From: Candidatus Saccharibacteria bacterium UBA6039
Lineage (GTDB): Bacteria > Patescibacteriota > Saccharimonadia > Saccharimonadales > Saccharimonadaceae
Assembly (NCBI GenBank): GCA_002427805.1
Contig: DIZB01000015.1
Span: 1,159 to 15,677 of the forward strand
DNA length: 14,519 bases
Direction: 5' to 3'
Part shown: one piece after another, positions 1 through 6,635 of the stretch
Numbering within the stretch: the stretch's first letter is position 1
Layout of the letters: each line of letters opens with the position of its first letter
The notes under the pieces: generated by a model
The model's database searches: none
The model's input: the letters and a program-made list of their open reading frames with translations, nothing else
What the model was told of the DNA's origin: nothing
Program-made: the position numbers and the translations under genes

Positions 1-41
1 TCATCTGGACTAATTTTTTTGACACTTGCACGAACTTTCAT
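1..41 (-). CDS. rpmJ: Ribosomal protein bL36, N-terminal fragment (cut by window edge)
   Basis: Only the first 13 codons plus two bases are inside the window. They read MKVRASVKKISPD, which matches the invariant start of bL36. In zinc-binding L36 the residues after KK-hydrophobic are CxxC; here the first Cys is Ser and the second position begins GA (Asp or Glu), so this is the zinc-free form. The gene follows infA by 28 nt, with GGAG upstream of the ATG. infA-rpmJ is the usual start of the alpha operon (rpsM, rpsK, rpsD, rpoA, rplQ would be expected beyond the edge). L36 is a small 50S protein near the peptidyl transferase region that is assembled late. Confidence 0.85.
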   Translation of the reverse strand, partial: MKVRASVKKISPD

Positions 42-69
42 AAGTGTTAAAACTCCTAGCTCCTTACGT

Positions 70-294
70 TTAATCCTTTAGGCGGAAGGTGATTCTGCCC
101 TTACTAAGATCGTAAGGGGTCAACTCAACTTCTACCTTATCGCCTGGTACAAGACGGATGTAATGCTTGCGCATTTTGCCCGAAATGTGAGCGATAATAC
201 TATGGCCATTCTCAAGTTCTACCTTAAATTGAGTATTAGGCAGTGATTCCACCACCTTACCTTGCAATTTAATTACTTCCTTAATACTAGCCAT
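70..294 (-). CDS. infA: Translation initiation factor IF-1
   Basis: IF-1 is a single S1-type OB-fold protein that binds the 30S A site and helps IF-2 and IF-3 in start-site selection. The 74-residue product has the family length and the near-invariant core HISGKMRKHYIRLVPGDKV (about residues 36-54), followed by VELTPYDLSKGRITFR. Start is the ATG at 292-294. The bases just upstream (GTAACTT) contain no Shine-Dalgarno sequence, and the nearest promoter would give a leader of only about 9 nt, so initiation may be nearly leaderless, while a second upstream promoter would give a leader near 100 nt. infA has its own promoters and precedes rpmJ. adk and map, commonly found between secY and infA, are not here. 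Confidence 0.97.
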   Translation of the reverse strand: MASIKEVIKLQGKVVESLPNTQFKVELENGHSIIAHISGKMRKHYIRLVPGDKVEVELTPYDLSKGRITFRLKD

Positions 295-300
295 AAGTTA

Positions 301-323
301 CAGTAGTAGATTATACACTACTG
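301..323 (-). promoter_or_regulatory. Palindrome over the proximal infA -10 box
   Basis: A perfect 7-bp inverted repeat, CAGTAGT (301-307) and ACTACTG (317-323), flanks a 9-bp centre. The TATAAT -10 hexamer (310-315 on the minus strand) lies in that centre. It could be an operator for a regulator or a short hairpin at the very 5' end of the infA transcript. The role is inferred; only the symmetry is seen. Confidence 0.4.
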
Positions 324-338
324 CGGTGTATCCGTAAA
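310..338 (-). promoter_or_regulatory. Proximal infA promoter (P2)
   Basis: On the minus strand: TTTACG (338-333), 17-bp spacer, TATAAT (315-310). The -10 is a perfect consensus and the -35 matches 4 of 6. The predicted start near 303 gives a leader of about 9 nt with no ribosome binding site before infA. Confidence 0.65.
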
Positions 339-399
339 CAGTTAATATCAAGTAAAATACAACGCTCGTGTTTCTAACCCGCGTTATGTTGATAAACTT

Positions 400-427
400 A
401 TTATATCGAACGGCACCCACAAGTCAA
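400..427 (-). promoter_or_regulatory. Distal infA promoter (P1)
   Basis: On the minus strand: TTGACT (427-422), 16-bp spacer, TATAAT (405-400). It matches the sigma-70 consensus at 11 of 12 positions and is among the best promoters in the window. The predicted start is near 393, giving a leader of about 100 nt before infA. That leader holds a small stem AACGC/GCGTT (361-365 with 381-385). It lies just downstream of the sortase gene, so infA-rpmJ can be expressed separately from the secY operon. Confidence 0.75.
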
Positions 428-462
428 CATGCAGGCTATTTTGTTTGATATATAGGTCAGAT

Positions 463-1155
463 CTAATTGCTTGGCGTATCGGTCAGCGACGAACGAACAA
501 GAATGCGATGGTCAAACATGTTCAATTTCGGTATCCACGTACCAGCGTCAGCAACAATATTCAGCGACTCTGTATTACTTTCGGCTGCTTTACTCATAAG
601 AGAAAGTCCAGTAGTGTAAAGGTCATCCGTAGTGAGATTTTGGACATCAACTACACTATATGTGAAAATCGTACCATCACCACGTTTTATAATTATTTTA
701 CTGCCTTTTACGAGATCACCGACGTGTAAAAAAGGCCCAGTTTGGCTTACGCCTTTTGCATGTCCGTCCAGCAGTACGACACCTCCGTTACCTGGAGTAT
801 TACTTTTCTCGTACCAGCCAACATCATGAATATTTGACGCATATGTCAGCAAACTATTGCTCGTACTGAGGTTAATTGGGTAAATACGTGTATCTGTGAG
901 TTCGATTGATGGAATATCAATATACCGCGGCTGAAGTGCCGAGACAGTGTATTGGCTCACTTCAAGGCTTGATACACTCGACTCATCGACTGATGTATCC
1001 GCGGTAGCGAAAGGTAATGGTAAGGGCGGAAGTTGACCTGTCGTATACCACCGATAGGTAACCCAACCACTCGCTACAAGAAGGCCTATAACAAGAATAA
1101 GGATGACCCACCGAGTCATATGTCGTTTCTCAGCAAATTCTATTTCAAGCGACAT
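463..1155 (-). CDS. Sortase-like membrane protein lacking the catalytic cysteine
   Basis: Class E/F-like sortase homologue, 230 residues. Residues 1-13 are cytoplasmic, about 14-34 form an N-terminal membrane anchor, 35-75 are a Pro/Ser/Thr linker, and 77-222 are the sortase beta-barrel. Family marks seen: YIDIPSIEL (78-86), DVGWYEKSNTPGNGG (111-125), LLDGHAKG with the catalytic His132, and FDHRILVRS with the catalytic Arg217. In active sortases the strand before the Arg reads roughly LxLxTC; here it is LNIVADAGTW (198-207), so Asp203 sits at the Cys position and there is no Cys anywhere in the protein. The frame is intact. Transpeptidation of sorting signals is therefore unlikely; a binding or structural role is possible. 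It starts 18 nt after secY with AGGGG upstream of the ATG, so it probably belongs to that operon. Confidence 0.85.
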   Translation of the reverse strand: MSLEIEFAEKRHMTRWVILILVIGLLVASGWVTYRWYTTGQLPPLPLPFATADTSVDESSVSSLEVSQYTVSALQPRYIDIPSIELTDTRIYPINLSTSNSLLTYASNIHDVGWYEKSNTPGNGGVVLLDGHAKGVSQTGPFLHVGDLVKGSKIIIKRGDGTIFTYSVVDVQNLTTDDLYTTGLSLMSKAAESNTESLNIVADAGTWIPKLNMFDHRILVRSSLTDTPSN

Positions 1156-1173
1156 GCCACACCCCTTTATTTG

Positions 1174-2586
1174 TTATTGATAGTCATCATATGTGACCAT
1201 GAGCGCACGACTGTTGATCTGTCGAAGCGCCTCAAGACCCACCGAGACCACGATCAGAAGACCAGTACCACCAATAGATAATTTGCTGTTGCTAATTCCT
1301 GCAATGTTATACAGCAAATATTCACCAGCAAACGGCATAACGGCGATAATACCAAGCACAAGTGAGCCGAAAAGAATTAAACGATTGACCGTACGGCTAA
1401 GGTACTGCTCGGTGTTTTTACCAGGACGAACGCCTTCGATGAATCCACCTTGCTTTTGGAGATTCTCGGCAATTTCGCTCGCGTTAAAGACAATACCGGT
1501 ATAGAAGTATGTAAAGAGGATAACAAGTACAAAGTATGCAACTGGGTAGATAAATGCCTCAAGCGTCGTGCCAGTAAAGGCACCTGGATTTGGTGTTTGG
1601 AACCAAAGGATGAGGTTTGCGGCAATATCGTGATAAGCTGCATTACCAGTTGCCTTCAGTACTTGTCCGATAAATGCTGGTAGTGACAAGAAAGCTACGG
1701 CGAAGATCACAGGAATCACACCGGCGGCGATCAGCTTTACAGGAAGAATACTCTTGATGCCACCGTAGCTACTATTACCCTGCACACGTTTTGCATAGTT
1801 AACGGTAATGACGCGCTGGGCCTCGTTTACCTTCACCAAGACGTATAAGACGATCAGCGATGCAAGTGCCAGGCCGACGGTCACCCCAAACGCCAACGGA
1901 TTAACTGGAATCGTAAACCAGTTGAAGACATGAAGAACACCAGCTGATGTATTAAATAGTGACTGACCAAGTGTTGTCAGTGTGCCTGGAAGTTGGCTAA
2001 TAATACCTGCAAAGATAATGAGGCTGATACCGTTACCAATACCCTGTTCAGTCATCAGCTCACCGAGCCACATAAGGAGGATTGAGCCGGCTGTCATAGC
2101 AGTCACAGCCACTATCCACTCAATTGGCGATGAGTTGGAAAGCACCGTTGTATTACCTGCGAGCACTGTCTGACGAAGGATATAGATGAAGGCAATCGAT
2201 TGCACGACAGCAAGCGGCACAGCAATCATACGAGTCCATTGGTTGATCTTACGACGGCCAGATTCACCATCTTTATGGAGCTCTTCAAGCTTTGGAATAG
2301 CTTTTGTAAGGAGTTGTGTGATAATCGACGCAGTAATGAATGGACTCATTCCCACAAGGACGATCGAGAAGCTCGCCAGCGCTCCACCAGAGAGAAGGTT
2401 TAAGAACCCACCGAAGTCGGTGCTGCTCACAACGCTATTAATAACTTCTTTTAGCTGTGTCGGTGCAGCAAGTGGCACAGGAATATGTGCAAGCAGGCGA
2501 TAGGCAATAATGATACCTAGTACAATCGCAATACGCTTTTGCATATCGCGGTTTTTAAACGATTGAAAGATTGTTTTCCAGTTCAC
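1174..2586 (-). CDS. secY: Preprotein translocase subunit SecY
   Basis: Channel subunit of the SecYEG translocon in the cytoplasmic membrane, the route for secreted and membrane proteins. The 470-residue product has about ten hydrophobic helices. Visible family marks are the plug and second helix region (FGGFLNLLSGGALASFSIVL, 58-77), PFITASIITQLL (82-93), the signature around GELMTEQGIGNGISLIIFAG (175-194), and the cytoplasmic loop GFIEGVRPGKNTEQYL (381-396) used by SecA and the ribosome. The start is GTG (MNWKTIF...), with GAGG about 11 nt upstream; a later in-frame ATG (Met15) is less likely because it would remove the conserved amphipathic N-terminus. It follows rplO after 79 nt that contain a hairpin and precedes the sortase-like gene by 18 nt. 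Confidence 0.97.
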   Translation of the reverse strand: MNWKTIFQSFKNRDMQKRIAIVLGIIIAYRLLAHIPVPLAAPTQLKEVINSVVSSTDFGGFLNLLSGGALASFSIVLVGMSPFITASIITQLLTKAIPKLEELHKDGESGRRKINQWTRMIAVPLAVVQSIAFIYILRQTVLAGNTTVLSNSSPIEWIVAVTAMTAGSILLMWLGELMTEQGIGNGISLIIFAGIISQLPGTLTTLGQSLFNTSAGVLHVFNWFTIPVNPLAFGVTVGLALASLIVLYVLVKVNEAQRVITVNYAKRVQGNSSYGGIKSILPVKLIAAGVIPVIFAVAFLSLPAFIGQVLKATGNAAYHDIAANLILWFQTPNPGAFTGTTLEAFIYPVAYFVLVILFTYFYTGIVFNASEIAENLQKQGGFIEGVRPGKNTEQYLSRTVNRLILFGSLVLGIIAVMPFAGEYLLYNIAGISNSKLSIGGTGLLIVVSVGLEALRQINSRALMVTYDDYQ

Positions 2587-2625
2587 GGTCGATTTACCCT
2601 CACATTTGACGTTATTGGTACTCCG

Positions 2626-2651
2626 CTAGAGTAGAAGAGATTCTACTCTAG
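2626..2651 (-). promoter_or_regulatory. Perfect hairpin between rplO and secY
   Basis: An exact 11-bp inverted repeat, CTAGAGTAGAA (2626-2636) and TTCTACTCTAG (2641-2651), with a 4-nt loop. On the transcribed minus strand no U-run follows, so a standard intrinsic terminator is unlikely. It may stabilise the upstream ribosomal message, be a processing site, or lower secY expression relative to rplO. Confidence 0.6.
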
Positions 2652-2665
2652 GAAAGTGCAATACA

Positions 2666-3151
2666 CTATTTTTTATCTGATTTTTCAGCTTCTTTGGTAC
2701 TCTGTTTCAATGGTACCGCAGTTTTGACAAAAGTTCCACCGGCTTTTGTAATTGCCTCTTGGACTGCTTTACTTGCTCCAGCAACGTGAACCGTTACTTT
2801 TTCTGTAAGTTCACCGCGAACGATAATCTTTACAGCGTGAAATGGTGTTGCGATGTAACCAGCCTTGAAAAGGCTTTGGTTATCAACGGTTTTACCAGCA
2901 AATGCGTTAAGGTGATCTAGGTAGACAACCTGTGCGGCAGTACGCATACTCTTGAAGCCACGTGCTTTTGGCACAGCCTTCGCAAGTGGACGTGAACCAC
3001 CTTGGAACATAACACCGAGCTTCTTACCAGTTCGGGCGCCTTGTCCCTTAGTACCACGACCGGCGGTTTTACCCTGACCAGCAGAGATACCACGACCGAC
3101 ACGTTTACGGTCGGGCGTAGCGGCTACTTGGAGTTCATGATACTTCGTCAT
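2666..3151 (-). CDS. rplO: 50S ribosomal protein uL15
   Basis: Large-subunit assembly protein, 161 residues. The basic N-terminus (DRKRVGRGISAGQGKTAGRG, 14-33) continuing into TKGQGARTG and FQGGSRPLAKAVPKARGF is the extended L15 arm that threads into 23S rRNA; the C-terminal globular part follows (VTVHVAGASKAVQEAITKAGG). A short charged tail rich in Lys and Glu ends the protein. The ATG overlaps the rpsE stop by one base (TAATG), so no rpmD lies between rpsE and rplO, unlike most bacteria. Confidence 0.96.
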   Translation of the reverse strand: MTKYHELQVAATPDRKRVGRGISAGQGKTAGRGTKGQGARTGKKLGVMFQGGSRPLAKAVPKARGFKSMRTAAQVVYLDHLNAFAGKTVDNQSLFKAGYIATPFHAVKIIVRGELTEKVTVHVAGASKAVQEAITKAGGTFVKTAVPLKQSTKEAEKSDKK

Positions 3152-3759
3152 TACTTTGTCTCCTTTTTAGCTTTAGGGGTAGGCGCATTCACCCATTGAT
3201 CACGAGAAACCATACTTTTTAGTGCATCAATCGTTGCATATGCAATGTTCACCTTGTTAGTTGAACCGAGTGATTTAGAAAGAAGGTTACGAATACCAGT
3301 GACACCGATTATTGTTCGGATAACACCACCAGCGATAATACCGGTACCAGGTGCTGCAGGCTTAAGAAGTACCTGAGCTCCTGTAAAACGGACTTCTGCT
3401 TCATGAGGAATCGTCTCATTAACGACAGGGATTTCGATAAGGTGTTTCATAGCAACATCAGTTGCTTTAGCAACCGCTGCTTGTACGTCTGCGCCCTTAG
3501 CGACACCAACACCAACTTTCGTTTTGCGGTCACCCACAACAACGAGTGCTTTAAAGCGGAAACGTCGTCCACCCTTTACAACGCGTGAGACACGGTCGAT
3601 ATTAATGACAATTTCTTCAAATTGCTTTGGCTCAGCTGGTGTTTGATCGCGGCGATTATCTCGTCGGCCACCGCCATTACCACCACGCTGATTGCGCTGT
3701 GGAGCTGCTGCTACTGGAGCTTCAGCTGGTGTTGCTTGAGTAGTTACTTCGTCAGCCAT
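3151..3759 (-). CDS. rpsE: 30S ribosomal protein uS5
   Basis: Small-subunit protein at the mRNA entry/decoding fidelity region. The chosen start is the ATG at 3757-3759 (MADEV), because GGAG lies 7 nt upstream and the rplR stop is one base away (TAATATG); a longer reading to 3792 would run inside rplR. The product is 202 residues against a usual length near 165. The excess is an N-terminal extension of about 45 residues, rich in Ala, Gly, Asn and Arg (QRNQRGGNGGGRRDNRRDQ). The S5 double-stranded-RNA-binding core then begins at FEEIVINIDRVSRVVKGGRR, and the C-terminal fold carries GTGIIAGGVIRTIIGVTGI. Confidence 0.96.
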   Translation of the reverse strand: MADEVTTQATPAEAPVAAAPQRNQRGGNGGGRRDNRRDQTPAEPKQFEEIVINIDRVSRVVKGGRRFRFKALVVVGDRKTKVGVGVAKGADVQAAVAKATDVAMKHLIEIPVVNETIPHEAEVRFTGAQVLLKPAAPGTGIIAGGVIRTIIGVTGIRNLLSKSLGSTNKVNIAYATIDALKSMVSRDQWVNAPTPKAKKETK

Positions 3760-3760
3760 A

Positions 3761-4114
3761 TTAGAACTCCAATCCTTCAGCTCGTGCTGCATCCGCTAGC
3801 GCACTGAGGCGGCCAGCGTACTGGCGGCCGTTGCGATCAAATACAACAGTCGTAATTTTAGCTTTTTTCGCTTTTTTAGCGATGTCTGTACCAATAAGAA
3901 CAGCTTGTTCAGTAATTGTGCCTGATTGCTTTGTTCCAACAGTCGTTGCTGAAGCAAGTGTATGCTTCTTCACATCATCAATAATCTGTGCACTGATGTG
4001 CTTGTTAGAAATAGTGACACTTAGGCGAGGACGCTCAGCAGTTCCAGATACTTTCGCGCGAACGCGGTTTTTACGGAGACCAAGGTTACGGAGTCGTTTT
4101 GTAAAATTAGCCAT
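3761..4114 (-). CDS. rplR: 50S ribosomal protein uL18
   Basis: 5S rRNA-binding protein of the central protuberance, 117 residues. The start at the ATG 4112-4114 (MANFTKRLRNLGLRKNRVRAK) gives normal family length and places the ATG one base after the rplF stop; the reading that begins at 4162 is out of line with the family. Key L18 features are the basic N-terminus, GTAERPRLSVTISNKHISAQIIDD and the C-terminal VVFDRNGRQYAGRLSALADAAR. There is no strong SD, so it is probably translated by coupling from rplF. Confidence 0.96.
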   Translation of the reverse strand: MANFTKRLRNLGLRKNRVRAKVSGTAERPRLSVTISNKHISAQIIDDVKKHTLASATTVGTKQSGTITEQAVLIGTDIAKKAKKAKITTVVFDRNGRQYAGRLSALADAARAEGLEF

Positions 4115-4115
4115 A

Positions 4116-4649
4116 TTACTTACCAGCCTTTCCAGCCTTGCGAAGTACAACTTCATCAGCATATTTAATTCCCTTACCCTTGTACGGTTCAGGTTTCTTT
4201 AGTGCACGGATTTCAGCAGCAACTTGTCCAACTTGCTGTTTGTCGATACCGCTGACTGTAATGGTCATTTTATCGACAGTGAGCGTTACACCTTCTTGTG
4301 CGGTGTAGTGAACTTGATGTGAAAAGCCAAGTGACATTTCAATTGTCTGTCCGCCACCGTTTACACGGTAACCAACACCGTTTATTTCAAGTTTCTTCTC
4401 GAAGCCACTGACAACACCATTAACAGCGTTGTTTAGTAGGGCTCGTTGTAAACCATGTTGCGCTTTTGCGATGCGCTCATCGTCTTTACGTGTAACAATC
4501 GCGTTGCCCTCAGCAAGAGTAACAGTCACATCTGACAAATGAGGCACCACGAGTTGACCTTTAGGGCCTACTACAGTGATAGAATCATTGTCGATCGTGA
4601 TTGTCACGCCAGATGGGACGAGGATTGGTAGTTTTCCGATTCGACTCAT
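4116..4649 (-). CDS. rplF: 50S ribosomal protein uL6
   Basis: Large-subunit protein near the sarcin-ricin loop and the EF-Tu/EF-G binding site, 177 residues, the normal length. It starts MSRIGKLPILVPSGVTI, contains the two tandem L6 repeats, and carries the C-terminal signature EPYKGKGIKYADEVVLRKAGK. AGGAG lies 7 nt before the ATG, one of the better ribosome binding sites inside the operon, in keeping with the 20-nt gap after rpsH that breaks the usual stop-start coupling. Confidence 0.97.
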   Translation of the reverse strand: MSRIGKLPILVPSGVTITIDNDSITVVGPKGQLVVPHLSDVTVTLAEGNAIVTRKDDERIAKAQHGLQRALLNNAVNGVVSGFEKKLEINGVGYRVNGGGQTIEMSLGFSHQVHYTAQEGVTLTVDKMTITVSGIDKQQVGQVAAEIRALKKPEPYKGKGIKYADEVVLRKAGKAGK

Positions 4650-4669
4650 ATCTATTCTCCTTTAAATTT

Positions 4670-5071
4670 CTAATAAACCTTCAGCAGTAATTCACCGCCG
4701 ATGTTTTGCTTATATGCAACGTGTCCAGGCATAATACCCTTGCTTGTGCTGATCAGGATCATTCCACGACCACTCTTGTAGCGAGGAATATCTGAACCAG
4801 CAACATAGACACGACGTCCTGGGCTACTCATACGAGTAATCTCAGTAATGTTTGAGTTTTCACCTGGTTTGTTAATTGTAACAACCAAGATGTCGCGGGG
4901 CTTTGCACCTTCGACTTTAACGTCGCTTAAGTACTTTGCTTTAACGAGCTCTTTTGCAATCGTCACCTTCAATTTGCTTGAAGGAACACGGATTTCGTTT
5001 TTGCCAACCATAACTGCATTTCGAATGCGAGTTAGTAGGTCAGCGATTGGGTCAGTTGATTGTAATGACAT
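4670..5071 (-). CDS. rpsH: 30S ribosomal protein uS8
   Basis: 16S rRNA central-domain assembly protein; in E. coli it is also the translational repressor of the spc operon. The start is placed at the ATG 5069-5071 (MSLQSTDPIADLLTRIRNA), which gives 133 residues and has AAGGA about 8 nt upstream; the frame extends to 5092 but those extra residues do not belong to the family. The C-terminal rRNA-binding motif is clear: ISTSKGIMPGHVAYKQNIGGELL. There is a 14-nt gap after rpsN, larger than almost all others in the operon. Confidence 0.96.
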   Translation of the reverse strand: MSLQSTDPIADLLTRIRNAVMVGKNEIRVPSSKLKVTIAKELVKAKYLSDVKVEGAKPRDILVVTINKPGENSNITEITRMSSPGRRVYVAGSDIPRYKSGRGMILISTSKGIMPGHVAYKQNIGGELLLKVY

Positions 5072-5085
5072 ATTCGTTTCCTTTC

Positions 5086-5355
5086 CTACCAACTACTCTT
5101 AGTTATGCCAGGGATTTCTCCCTTTGATGCTTTTTCTCGGAAGTTAATACGACCAAGACCAAATCGGCGCATGTAACCACGAGGACGTCCGTCAAGACTA
5201 TCGCGGTTCTTTTGCCTTGTTGGTGAACTATTAGGTGGCAATTTAGCCAAACCTTCTAGGTCTCCAAGCTCTTTAAGCTCGGCACGCTTAGCAGCGTACT
5301 TTGCAATCATTTTCGTTCGTTTTTCGTCGCGAGCGACAGCAGATTTCTTAGCCAT
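5086..5355 (-). CDS. rpsN: 30S ribosomal protein uS14, zinc-free form
   Basis: 30S head protein of 89 residues. The C-terminal core, SSPTRQKNR followed by DGRPRGYMRRFGLGRI and REKASKGEIPGITKSSW, is diagnostic for S14. It lacks the CxxC...CxxC zinc ribbon found in the short 61-residue form and has no cysteine at all, so it is the longer zinc-independent type, although shorter than the 101-residue E. coli protein. Its ATG overlaps the rplE stop by one base (TAATG). Confidence 0.97.
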   Translation of the reverse strand: MAKKSAVARDEKRTKMIAKYAAKRAELKELGDLEGLAKLPPNSSPTRQKNRDSLDGRPRGYMRRFGLGRINFREKASKGEIPGITKSSW

Positions 5356-5936
5356 TATCGAGCTCCTCCAGCTTTTTCAAAAGGGATACCAAACTTTTCA
5401 AGAAGCGCACGGCTATATGCCTTGTCACCGCCAGTGATAACAAGCGTTGCCTGCAAACCATGGAGGATTTGTGTTTCTTCAAATGTGAGTTCAGGGAAGA
5501 TTGATTGCTCAACAATACCTAAGTTGTAGTTACCTTCGCGGTCAAATGCTTTCGCACTGACGCCGTGAAAGTCACGAACGCGCGGTAATGCAACATTTGT
5601 TAAACGGTCGAGGAATTCGTACATACGAGCTCCGCGAAGCGTAACACTAATACCAACACGGTTAAGGCCTGCACGGATTTTAAATCCTGCAATTGACTTC
5701 TTCGCCATGCGGTCAACTGGATGTTGACCAGTGATTTTTTCAAGTGTATTACGAACAATTTCGTAGTAGCGCTTGTCATCTTTATTCTTACCAATTCCCA
5801 CGCTGACTACAATTTTCTCGAGCTTAGGAACTTGATGGATGTTCATAAGATTCAATTCGGCTTGTAGTTCCTTGACGATTGTATCTTTGTACAAGGCTTT
5901 CAGGCGAGGAGCGGTAGAGGCTGTTTTAGTAACCAT
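5355..5936 (-). CDS. rplE: 50S ribosomal protein uL5
   Basis: 5S rRNA-binding protein of the central protuberance that also contacts P-site tRNA; 193 residues, slightly longer than the usual 179 through a short N-terminal addition (MVTKTASTAPRLKA) before LYKDTIVKELQAELNLMNIHQVPKLEKIVVS. The conserved L5 segment is KIRAGLNRVGISVTLRG followed by MYEFLDRLTNVALPRVRDFHG. A short late stretch (LVITGGDKAYSRALLEKFGIPF) closes the fold. Start and stop overlap neighbours by one base at both ends (TAATG with rplX and with rpsN). Confidence 0.97.
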   Translation of the reverse strand: MVTKTASTAPRLKALYKDTIVKELQAELNLMNIHQVPKLEKIVVSVGIGKNKDDKRYYEIVRNTLEKITGQHPVDRMAKKSIAGFKIRAGLNRVGISVTLRGARMYEFLDRLTNVALPRVRDFHGVSAKAFDREGNYNLGIVEQSIFPELTFEETQILHGLQATLVITGGDKAYSRALLEKFGIPFEKAGGAR

Positions 5937-6265
5937 TACTTGATCTCCTTATCTTTATTCTGACGTGCAACACGTGAAGTGCCGCCATCAACGTTTTTGA
6001 TCAGTCCAACACGACTCGTCTTGCCAGTCTTCTCGTCAATAACGAGTGCAACCTTATGAATAGGTGTTGGAACGTGAATATCTTTGTGTCCGCCGCGTGG
6101 GTTAAGCTGAGATGGCTTCACGTTACGGTGTTTGTTACCGATACCTTCAATAAGAACGGCATTCTTCTTTGTAAGTACAGCAAGTACCTTACCAGTTGTA
6201 CCTTTGTTTGCACCGCTAATAAGCTTGACTGTGTCACCCTTTGTAATTCGCTTTATAGTCGCCAT
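5936..6265 (-). CDS. rplX: 50S ribosomal protein uL24
   Basis: Assembly-initiator protein near the exit tunnel opening; 109 residues. The start at the ATG 6263-6265 (MATIKRITKGDTVKLISGAN) gives normal family length; the upstream frame lies inside rplN. The KOW motif is visible as GDTVKLISGANKGTTGKVLAV, followed by GIGNKHRNVKPSQLNPRGG and the family-typical KVALVIDEKTGKTSRVG. The ATG is one base after the rplN stop (TAATATG). Confidence 0.96.
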   Translation of the reverse strand: MATIKRITKGDTVKLISGANKGTTGKVLAVLTKKNAVLIEGIGNKHRNVKPSQLNPRGGHKDIHVPTPIHKVALVIDEKTGKTSRVGLIKNVDGGTSRVARQNKDKEIK

Positions 6266-6266
6266 A

Positions 6267-6635
6267 TTATAGTACCTCCGGTGCGAGGCTGATGATCTTG
6301 GCATAACCAAGGTCGCGTAGCTCACGTGGTACTGGGCCAAAGACACGAGTACCTTTAGGGTTTTTGTCATCACCAATAATAACTGCAGCGTTATCGTCAA
6401 ATACGATCGTGCTGCCGTCTTTACGCTGGATTTGGTCGCGCGTACGGACAACAACGGCTTTAACAACTGATTTACGCTTTACAACGCCAGTTGGGTTAGC
6501 TGTTTTTACTGTAGCGACAATAATGTCACCGACGCGTGCGTAACGCTTTTTTGTACCACCAAGAACACGAATACAAAGAATTTCCTTTGCTCCTGAGTTG
6601 TCGGTGACCTTAAGTCGAGATTCTTGTTGGATCAT
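6267..6635 (-). CDS. rplN: 50S ribosomal protein uL14
   Basis: Intersubunit-bridge protein of the large subunit, 122 residues, exactly the common family length. It begins MIQQESRLKVTDNSGAKEILCIRVLGG and ends GPVPRELRDLGYAKIISLAPEVL, both strongly conserved. It is also the usual docking protein of the silencing factor RsfS. ATG overlaps the rpsQ stop by one base. Confidence 0.98.
   Translation of the reverse strand: MIQQESRLKVTDNSGAKEILCIRVLGGTKKRYARVGDIIVATVKTANPTGVVKRKSVVKAVVVRTRDQIQRKDGSTIVFDDNAAVIIGDDKNPKGTRVFGPVPRELRDLGYAKIISLAPEVL

Noticed and set aside
445..729. Plus-strand open frame of 94 codons opposite the sortase-like gene
   Set aside because: Lies wholly within or beside the minus-strand sortase frame, has no ribosome binding site and no recognisable product; the sortase motifs on the other strand explain the region.
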